64,000 nt of DNA from positions 62,001 to 126,000 of the forward strand of contig JAILMW010000024.1 of the NCBI GenBank assembly GCA_024692235.1, written 5' to 3'. Each line of letters begins with the position of its first letter. The stretch's first letter is position 1. The translations under genes and the position numbers were made by a program. The notes under the pieces were generated by a model that was not told the DNA's origin, searched no databases, and saw only the letters and a program-made list of their open reading frames with translations. Below are positions 58,132 through 64,000 of this stretch, one piece after another. This DNA comes from Saccharofermentans sp. Lineage in GTDB: Bacteria; Bacillota; Clostridia; Saccharofermentanales; Saccharofermentanaceae.

Positions 58132-59424
58132 TTAAAGAGGAAGCAGAACTTTGAATGTTATCGAGTAGTCTTTTCTTTTTTCCGCAGTGATCTTTCCCTT
58201 GTGAGAATCAACGATCGCCCTTGCTATCGACAGTCCGATACCGTGTCCTCCGGTCTCCGAATTATGCGAAGAATCAGTTCTGAAAAATCTGTCAAAAAGA
58301 TGCTTTAAACTTTCTTCTTTTATGTCTTCTTTTGTATCGTTTGTTATCTCCAATATCGCATGCTTCTGATCGTGGATAAGCTTGATATCAATACTTTTAT
58401 GATCAGGACAGTACTTCACTGCGTTATCCATAAGGATCGATACCAGTTGAGTGAGCATCTTCGTATCTCCCTTTACGACAGTATCTTCTGCATCAACTTT
58501 CATCTCGACATCGCACGATTCTGCGACAGCTTTGAAAGATCTTGATTGTTCCTCCACAACATCATGCAGATCTACAGTCTCCATAACGCTTGAAAGATGT
58601 GTTTCTTCCATCTTAGAAAGCAATATAAGATTATTGGTAAGTTCGTTCATTCGCATCGTCTGTTTTCTTATATCAGATACCCATTCGTTTCCATCCCCTA
58701 TATCCATCTCGAGAGCATCAGCATCAGCACGTATTATCGTTAAAGGTGTCTTAAGTTCGTGTCCTGCATCGGTTATAAATCTCTTCTGTTTTTCATAACT
58801 ATCGACTATAGGTCTTATAGCTTTGTCAGACACAAAATACAGGATAACGGATAAGATAAGAAGGCCTGTCGCCGATACACCGATACTTATCTTAAGAAAG
58901 TTACTGTAGTTATGAATACTTTCCGACACGTCATAACACATTACGAAATAACCGTTATCCCCGTCGCTTTCCACCTTGAATCTGAAGTCACCGACAAAAC
59001 CTCGCTCCCTGCCGCTTTGGATCGCCTCGGTCGCAAATGTTCTATAGTCTTCATTTGTATAACCAAACAGCGTGGAATTAAGTCCCAACATATTCATATC
59101 GCCATCCAGATGAGCATAAAAAGTTCTGCTCGCAGTAAGCATCAGAATAAACGATGCGGAGGGATCTTTTTCGGATATAAGCTCAGCATCTCCTAAGATT
59201 ATCGAACTGCTGTATCCGGCAATCACTCCATGTTCTTCGTCGTCATCAAGTGATCCGGACACGCTGATAATTCCGTTATCGCCTCCGTCCAGAACACTGT
59301 CGCTGTCCTTAATAAGCTTTCTGTAATTAATGATATTCATCGCAGAGATCAATACTACAAGAGCAATAAAAACAGACAGCACAGATATGAGCATGAATCT
59401 CTTCTTAAGTCTTTTAACCATCAT
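58132..59424 (-). CDS. Sensor histidine kinase
   Basis: 430 residues. Two membrane helices (about 11-31 and 178-198) bracket an extracellular sensor of about 145 residues. Then the dimerisation domain with phospho-acceptor His222 (DAGHELKTPLTII) and the HATPase with N-box LMDNAVKYC and G-box GGHGIGLSIA. Orthodox OmpR-class partner kinase; the signal is unknown. Its ATG overlaps the response-regulator stop. Confidence 0.94.
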   Translation of the reverse strand: MMVKRLKKRFMLISVLSVFIALVVLISAMNIINYRKLIKDSDSVLDGGDNGIISVSGSLDDDEEHGVIAGYSSSIILGDAELISEKDPSASFILMLTASRTFYAHLDGDMNMLGLNSTLFGYTNEDYRTFATEAIQSGRERGFVGDFRFKVESDGDNGYFVMCYDVSESIHNYSNFLKISIGVSATGLLILSVILYFVSDKAIRPIVDSYEKQKRFITDAGHELKTPLTIIRADADALEMDIGDGNEWVSDIRKQTMRMNELTNNLILLSKMEETHLSSVMETVDLHDVVEEQSRSFKAVAESCDVEMKVDAEDTVVKGDTKMLTQLVSILMDNAVKYCPDHKSIDIKLIHDQKHAILEITNDTKEDIKEESLKHLFDRFFRTDSSHNSETGGHGIGLSIARAIVDSHKGKITAEKRKDYSITFKVLLPL

Positions 59425-60092
59425 TCTACCTCCAGGGTATAACCGGCATTGCGAGTCGCTTTGATCTTCACGTTAGAACCGATCTGAGTAAGCTTTTTTC
59501 TGAGGTATGAGAGATTCGTAAAAAGGATACTGCTGTCGCCGTCATAATCTAATCCCCATATCTTATCCATAAAGCGTTCGGAAGATATGAGTACACCCCT
59601 GTTAAGCATAAGATATTCAAGTATCTGGTACTCCTTAGATGCGAGCGTAACAGATGATGAAGGTGAAGAGAGTTCGAAGTTATTTCTGTTTAAAGTAATA
59701 TTGCCGCACGTAAGTATGTTGTCAGCTGAAGCGACAGCATTTCGAGTAATGGCTCTTATCCTTGCCATAAGCTCCTTGCTGTCGAAAGGCTTTGTCACAT
59801 AATCGTTGGCACCAAGATCTAACCCTTCCACTTTATCATCTATCTGCGACTTGGCTGTAAGCATTATTATCGGTGTAGTGATGCCTTTCTTTCTCACTTT
59901 ACGAAGTACTTCAAAGCCGTCCTGGCAAGGCATCATAACATCTAAGATCACACAGTCATAATCTCCCGTCACGATATAGGATTCGGCTTCATCGCCGTCG
60001 AACACGGTGTCAACTGAATAGTTATTCTTTGTAAGGATAGAAGAAAGCGCTTTAGATAATGACTTCTCATCTTCCGCCAACAGTAATCTCAT
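59421..60092 (-). CDS. OmpR-family response regulator
   Basis: 223 residues. Receiver domain with Asp8/Glu9 acidic pocket, phospho-acceptor Asp51 (VILDVMMP) and Lys101 (VTKPF); C-terminal winged helix (about 125-223) with LASKEYQILEYLMLNRG. Partner of the overlapping kinase gene. It may control the lipoprotein gene just upstream, which runs in the same direction. Confidence 0.95.
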   Translation of the reverse strand: MRLLLAEDEKSLSKALSSILTKNNYSVDTVFDGDEAESYIVTGDYDCVILDVMMPCQDGFEVLRKVRKKGITTPIIMLTAKSQIDDKVEGLDLGANDYVTKPFDSKELMARIRAITRNAVASADNILTCGNITLNRNNFELSSPSSSVTLASKEYQILEYLMLNRGVLISSERFMDKIWGLDYDGDSSILFTNLSYLRKKLTQIGSNVKIKATRNAGYTLEVE

Positions 60093-60128
60093 ATATCGTA
60101 TCCCCGAACTTTTTCTTATATTATCTCA

Positions 60129-60386
60129 TTATTCTTCGGAGATCATATGAAAACTTATTTCATTGTTACCGACCATGTATGTATACTCACCATCACCGGA
60201 ATCCGATACCTTAACACTGTCATCCAGGAAACATACGACTTCCACATCATTACCGTTTTCATCTTCAAATTCGATATGGTATTCTCCCGTAGTGACAGTT
60301 TTCTTCTGGTCTGCATCCTTGATCTTATGACCGCATGAAGATGTTACTAATCCGAATAATATTCCAAGTACAATGATCTTTCTCAT
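60129..60386 (-). CDS. Small lipoprotein (85 residues)
   Basis: Signal peptide with lipobox LVTSSC (Cys18), then about 65 acidic, beta-rich residues. AAAGGAGATAATAAC precedes the ATG. It lies 36 bases before the response regulator gene and may be part of the same signalling unit, for example a ligand or accessory sensor. No family recognised. Confidence 0.72.
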   Translation of the reverse strand: MRKIIVLGILFGLVTSSCGHKIKDADQKKTVTTGEYHIEFEDENGNDVEVVCFLDDSVKVSDSGDGEYTYMVGNNEISFHMISEE

Positions 60387-60460
60387 GTTATTATCTCCTT
60401 TCTGATCATTACGATGTCAGTCTAAAGGAGCTACCTTAATTCAACCTTAAGGCAAAAAAA

Positions 60461-60494
60461 TAACGGACACGATCTCTTAAGATCGCATCCGTTA
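60461..60494 (-). terminator. Terminator of the Gfo/Idh gene
   Basis: TAACGGA...TCCGTTA with CGATCT/AGATCG inside, followed by a seven-T run on the minus strand. Confidence 0.87.
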
Positions 60495-60514
60495 AAGCAT
60501 ATGGTTTCCTTATA

Positions 60515-61489
60515 TCAATAGCCTATCTTAGTAAGGACTTCTTCTATAAGCTTCATGTTCTTCAAGGAGAACTCGGGCGTTATATGAGGTTTGGATATTC
60601 CGTTTATGGCATTACACATATCCTGTACTTCAAGAGAATAGTTAGAAGGTGCCTCGACCGTTCTTGTTATAACTTCATCTCCCTTGAAGATCCTGTAAGA
60701 TAAAGTCCCCTCCTGGTTATATTCAACTTCGGATCTTATGGAGCCTTTACTTCCGTGAACATAGAGTCTGTCGAACCTTGAATTGGAAGTCATATCCAGG
60801 ATCATTCCGATATTAAAGGAAGCTCTTGAACCGTTTTTGAACTTGAGCATAACTGCAGTCATAAGATCTACTCCGAGATCCGAGAATTCAGCCTGAGCCC
60901 ATACATCGGAAGGATCTGAATCTATAAGAGATAAGATCATCGTCGTACAGTAGCAGCCGAGGTCATACATGGCACCGCCGCCCTGCTCCTTATGAAGTCT
61001 GAAGTCCTCTTCATATCCCTGAGTTATGAATGCACTCTCGATATAATCAACATTACCTATAATTCCGCTTTTTACATCCTCTATAAGGCTTAATACATAG
61101 GGGCTGTGAAGGTAAGCATATGCTTCCATAAGAATGACGTTATTCTCTTTAGCTGTAGCATACATCTCTTCTGCTTCCTTAAGGTCAAGTGCCAGAGGCT
61201 TCTCGCAGAGAACATGCTTACCTGCGTTAAGAGCAGCCTTAACCCACTTTAAGTGAAGATCGTTAGGAAGAGGGATATAGACAGCTTCAACTTCCTTATC
61301 GGCAATAAGCTCGTCATAAGAGCCGTAAGCTACTTCAAATCCGTATTCTTCCTTGAACTTTGTTGCCTTCTCAATGCTTCTTCCTGCAATAGCATAGAGC
61401 TCACAATCCTGTGCCTTCTGCATGCCGGGTATAGTGCACCACTTAGCGATATTTGCCGTTCCCAATACTCCCCACTTGATCTTGCTCAT
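60515..61489 (-). CDS. Gfo/Idh/MocA family NAD(P)-dependent oxidoreductase
   Basis: 324 residues. N-terminal Rossmann fold (KWGVLGTANIAKW), the family motif CEKPLALD with the catalytic lysine, and a C-terminal alpha/beta substrate domain with GGAMYDLGCY. Such enzymes oxidise sugars, inositols or related polyols; the substrate is not predictable. Monocistronic. Confidence 0.9.
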   Translation of the reverse strand: MSKIKWGVLGTANIAKWCTIPGMQKAQDCELYAIAGRSIEKATKFKEEYGFEVAYGSYDELIADKEVEAVYIPLPNDLHLKWVKAALNAGKHVLCEKPLALDLKEAEEMYATAKENNVILMEAYAYLHSPYVLSLIEDVKSGIIGNVDYIESAFITQGYEEDFRLHKEQGGGAMYDLGCYCTTMILSLIDSDPSDVWAQAEFSDLGVDLMTAVMLKFKNGSRASFNIGMILDMTSNSRFDRLYVHGSKGSIRSEVEYNQEGTLSYRIFKGDEVITRTVEAPSNYSLEVQDMCNAINGISKPHITPEFSLKNMKLIEEVLTKIGY

Positions 61490-61575
61490 AACAGATATCC
61501 TTTCGCAAAAAGTTTATATTATCGCGATTTTATCACTTATTCTATGCACTATGGTGCTCAACTTTTGACCTATAT

Positions 61576-62217
61576 TCAAGGGCTTGTGAAAGTACCTGAG
61601 ATCCTTCCGTAAGAGACGATGTTACCGGTATTGCCTTCTGCGTCCGTATCTACACCCGTAAGGAAATTAATGAAGTTGGGATTAGCCGAATCCACACTTC
61701 CGCTCAAGTGATCTACGGGAGCTTTAAGAGCTACTACATATATATCGTAGTGATGTGTGCTTCCTGACGGAGGATACGGACCTTCGTAATCTACGGATTC
61801 AGCCCACCCTTGAGGAAGTATAGTCTCCGTGATGCCGTCAGACTTCCAATGGATCCAGAAGCCTGCATCGGGATCTACCATGTAGATAATATAAAGGTCA
61901 GCTCCCTCTACAGCTTCCCATGACAACTGAGGAGATACATTGTCGCCGCAGTCCTTGGAGATAACATCGGACCATACACCGTCAATAAGATCTTCCGACG
62001 TCACTTCGAAAGTATCGTATCCTTCAAGGTAATCTTCCGTTCCTTCCTCCTCAGAAGTTTCTGTAACTGATTCCGAGGTCTCAGAAGTTTCTTCTGTCGC
62101 AGTTACTGCCGTTGTTGTAGTTACCGCAGTTGTCTCATCCGCAGTCTGAGAGCATCCTGCGACACTTCCCATGATCGAAAGACTTAAAAGTACTGACACT
62201 ATCTTTTCCTTATTCAT
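61576..62217 (-). CDS. PEBP-family (YbhB/YbcL-like) lipoprotein
   Basis: 213 residues. Lipoprotein signal with Cys22 (GSVAGC), a Thr/Glu/Ser spacer (about 28-66), and a phosphatidylethanolamine-binding-protein fold with VSPQLSWE, MVDPDAGFWIHWK and GPYPPSGSTHHYDIYV. Bacterial members are of unknown function. It follows the flavodoxin gene by 12 bases, so the two are probably co-transcribed. Confidence 0.9.
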   Translation of the reverse strand: MNKEKIVSVLLSLSIMGSVAGCSQTADETTAVTTTTAVTATEETSETSESVTETSEEEGTEDYLEGYDTFEVTSEDLIDGVWSDVISKDCGDNVSPQLSWEAVEGADLYIIYMVDPDAGFWIHWKSDGITETILPQGWAESVDYEGPYPPSGSTHHYDIYVVALKAPVDHLSGSVDSANPNFINFLTGVDTDAEGNTGNIVSYGRISGTFTSP

Positions 62218-62229
62218 ACTATCCTCCCC

Positions 62230-62712
62230 TTACAGCTTATCCGTGAATTCAATAAGCCTATTCTCATTCTCTTCCGAAGGTCTTGCCTTGGGATCTATGA
62301 AGACAGCATCAGCTGCAAAAGCATCAATCCCCAGAAGTTCCCTGAGCTTATCCATTGCCTTGGGGGCACCGTTCCCGGACTGACACGCAAAAACACATAT
62401 CCTCTTTCCCGTAAGTTTATCTTTATTCTCATTGACAAATGTTCTTATTGGCGGCGTTATCGTACTTGCCCATACCGGGAATCCGATGATCACCTCATCG
62501 ATCTTATCCAGGTCGATATCATACGGTTCGAGTTCGGGAGCCTCAGCCATGACCGCACTCTTGCCGCCCCACAGGAACTTGGCAAATCCCTTATCCTTAT
62601 AAGCCTTCTTAGGGATCAACTTGAGCTTATCGCATCCGATCTTCTCACAGATCTTGTCAGCTATATATTCCGTATTACCTTCAAGTGAATAGAAAACTAC
62701 GAGTTTTCCCAT
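62230..62712 (-). CDS. Flavodoxin-like protein
   Basis: 160 residues. FMN phosphate loop YSLEGNTEYIADKI, then DEVIIGFPVWASTITPPI and CVFACQSGNGAPK. It is of the short flavodoxin type used as an electron carrier or a quinone/nitro reductase partner. First gene of a pair with the PEBP lipoprotein. Confidence 0.9.
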   Translation of the reverse strand: MGKLVVFYSLEGNTEYIADKICEKIGCDKLKLIPKKAYKDKGFAKFLWGGKSAVMAEAPELEPYDIDLDKIDEVIIGFPVWASTITPPIRTFVNENKDKLTGKRICVFACQSGNGAPKAMDKLRELLGIDAFAADAVFIDPKARPSEENENRLIEFTDKL

Positions 62713-62845
62713 AATAAAGACCTCCGATTGTCATCTCGTATGAGATTATACCATCCCGAAAACATGAGTTTCCATTAATACGTATACGCACGCATCTGAG
62801 GACTACGATATTCGCCATTCGACAATTATAGCGTCCGAGTAATTA

Positions 62846-62899
62846 TTTAAAGTTTTACTTTAAATTTATATTGACATACTTTAAGCAGGATGTTATATT
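62846..62899 (+). promoter_or_regulatory. Promoter and palindromic operator of the DUF2975-XRE pair
   Basis: TTGACA (62871-62876) - 17 bases - TATATT (62894-62899), nearly ideal. Just upstream is the palindrome TTTAAAGT-TTT-ACTTTAAA (62846-62864), and a third half-site ACTTTAAG (62878-62885) lies between the -35 and -10. This fits repression by the XRE protein encoded by the second gene. Confidence 0.7.
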
Positions 62900-62929
62900 C
62901 AAGTCACAAAGCAAAGGGAGGATAGTAAG

Positions 62930-63388
62930 ATGGATAACAGAGCATCAGCACTTAACAAGAGACTTAATACGGATAGGGTGATAACACTCATAGTCGCATT
63001 CTTGATGATATTTGTCGCCGCTATGCAGTTCATCACATTTGCAAGGAATAACGATATACTTGCGGTGCGAAGAGGCATTCATTCGGTATTCTCGGCGATC
63101 GCACTTATACTGCTGTATCTTGGTCTTAACAGGATCTCAGCTACAGGCAAGCCCTTCGACTCCAAGATGATCGGTCTCTTAAGAGCCATAGCCGTCACGA
63201 TCATGATAGGAGGATTTCTTCCTCCCTTTGTCGAAGGTTTTATCAATATCACACAGGGTAAAGAGTTCGTTCTCATTTTCGGCGACATCGATATCTTTAT
63301 CCCGATGGCAGGTGTCATCGTAGGCATCCTCTCCGAGATCTTTGCATACGGCAATGAGCTTCAGGAAGATAATGATCTTATCGCGTGA
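62930..63388 (+). CDS. DUF2975 family membrane protein
   Basis: 152 residues with four hydrophobic helices (about 18-38, 50-66, 84-100, 122-142). DUF2975 proteins are regularly encoded beside a small XRE regulator of the YozG type, as here. Function unknown. AAGGGAGGATAG is before the ATG. Confidence 0.85.
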   Translation: MDNRASALNKRLNTDRVITLIVAFLMIFVAAMQFITFARNNDILAVRRGIHSVFSAIALILLYLGLNRISATGKPFDSKMIGLLRAIAVTIMIGGFLPPFVEGFINITQGKEFVLIFGDIDIFIPMAGVIVGILSEIFAYGNELQEDNDLIA

Positions 63389-63400
63389 GGAGAAACGGAT

Positions 63401-63604
63401 ATGGGAATCATTATAAGACTTGACCGAATGATGGCAGACCGCAAGATGTCACTTAATGAACTGGCAGAGAAAGTCGGCATGACCAATGTAAACTTATCTA
63501 ACCTTAAGACAGGCAAGATGAAGGGCATAAGATTCGAGACATTAGACGCCATATGCGATGCTCTCGACTGTCAGCCGGGTGATATATTAGAGCACACAAA
63601 GTAA
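63401..63604 (+). CDS. Small XRE-family regulator (YozG-like)
   Basis: 67 residues, almost only a helix-turn-helix (MSLNELAEKVGMTNVNLSNLK) and the end GDILEHTK. It starts 12 bases after the DUF2975 gene and is its usual partner. Likely autoregulator of the palindromic promoter upstream. Confidence 0.9.
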   Translation: MGIIIRLDRMMADRKMSLNELAEKVGMTNVNLSNLKTGKMKGIRFETLDAICDALDCQPGDILEHTK

Positions 63605-63627
63605 GAGGAGATCACAAGATCTCCTCT
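63604..63627. terminator. Bidirectional terminator after the XRE gene
   Basis: AGAGGAGAT pairs exactly with ATCTCCTCT around a 6-base loop, T-rich after, between convergent genes. Confidence 0.85.
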
Positions 63628-63634
63628 TTATTAT

Positions 63635-64000
63635 TCACAGACCTATGAATACGCTCATCTCGCCTTCACCTCTGTTGGCCCACAGCCGGTAAGGAATGAG
63701 GCGGATATCAATATCCTCAGAATCACCTTTCTTGTAAGTCCTGTAAAGAGATGATACATATTCTCCTTCCGATACGGATATCTTCCTATATCCTGAAGCC
63801 AGAAGTGCCACTGTCGGAAGTCCGAATTCCGAAGTTATCGCTTCTTCAAAAGATGTATCAGGATCTATATAGATATCTCGCAGTGACTTGCCGTTATCTT
63901 TCTCTTCCATACAGTAGACAACAGGGCCTCTTACGACAGCACATCTTCCCTTATCTTCAGTTACCTTGTTATCTGCAACAACGATCATAGGCTTCATAGA
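63635..64000 (-). CDS. GH127 beta-L-arabinofuranosidase-like protein, C-terminal part (partial)
   Basis: The frame is open to the window edge, so only about 121 C-terminal residues are seen. GRCAVVRGPVVYCMEEKDN and the end IPYRLWANRGEGEMSVFI are characteristic of GH127 (formerly DUF1680) enzymes, which remove beta-L-arabinofuranose from plant glycoproteins and pectins. The catalytic region lies outside the window. Confidence 0.82.
   Translation of the reverse strand, partial: SMKPMIVVADNKVTEDKGRCAVVRGPVVYCMEEKDNGKSLRDIYIDPDTSFEEAITSEFGLPTVALLASGYRKISVSEGEYVSSLYRTYKKGDSEDIDIRLIPYRLWANRGEGEMSVFIGL

Noticed and set aside
1..64000. CRISPR arrays, tRNA or rRNA genes, insertion sequences
   Set aside because: No regularly spaced repeats, no cloverleaf ending in CCA, no rRNA signatures and no transposase-like frame were found by eye.

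Overview
The window looks like a chromosomal stretch of a moderate-GC Clostridia-type bacterium (Bacillota), possibly a gut or rumen species. The reasons are strong AAGGAGG-type ribosome binding sites, a T-box leader, an IreB-ruvX-DUF1292 neighbourhood, DUF4364 and DUF6465 proteins, a minimal SufC-SufB pair, an ammonium transporter fused to PII, and plant-polysaccharide genes (GH10, GH127). No rRNA, tRNA, CRISPR array or intact transposon was seen. The species cannot be named from sequence alone.

Layout. 1-18.9 kb is a nitrogen and one-carbon region. It holds the tail of a probable type III glutamine synthetase, Amt-PII, metF-metE with a LysR regulator, and a minus-strand operon gltB-gltD-carA-carB in which the carbamoyl-phosphate synthase large subunit is fused in frame to diaminopimelate epimerase (DapF). 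18.87-20.28 kb carries two near-identical 0.3 kb modules flanking a methyltransferase gene. Each encodes a 29-residue hydrophobic peptide read toward a strong antisense promoter, which is the architecture of a type I toxin-antitoxin system. 20.3-28.1 kb is accessory: an ABM monooxygenase, two CPBP proteases, an XRE regulator, a serpin lipoprotein, a DUF975/CmpB fusion, a lipoprotein hydrolase and a pair of paralogous unknown membrane proteins. 28.1-35.5 kb holds pgi, a minimal SufC/SufB pair, DUF4364, a polar amino-acid ABC transporter and a DHH phosphoesterase. 35.5-45.2 kb runs on the minus strand: a large anchored protein with a degenerate glycosidase-like domain, a CPBP protease, two DUF1292 proteins, ruvX, ireB, and a T-box-controlled aspS-mtaB-yqeY operon.

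45.2-49.9 kb is a four-gene operon made of two repeats of [about 80-residue helical protein + about 700-residue LXG-like protein ending in an NlpC/P60-type peptidoglycan hydrolase domain]. It resembles type VII-secreted effectors with their partners. 50-64 kb holds a glycosyltransferase, a His15-less HPr-like protein, CoA-biosynthesis genes (coaX, an ECF S-component with a structured leader, coaBC), a SUFU-domain protein, an intracellular GH10 enzyme, a histone-H1-like DUF6465 protein, a two-component system, and several lipoproteins and redox proteins. It ends with the C-terminus of a GH127 enzyme.

The most notable items are the twin type I toxin modules, the tandem LXG/NlpC cassettes, the CarB-DapF fusion, and a T-box on aspS whose specifier reads best as an asparagine codon. 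Several short genes (29, 34, 34 and 58 codons) are supported by ribosome binding sites.
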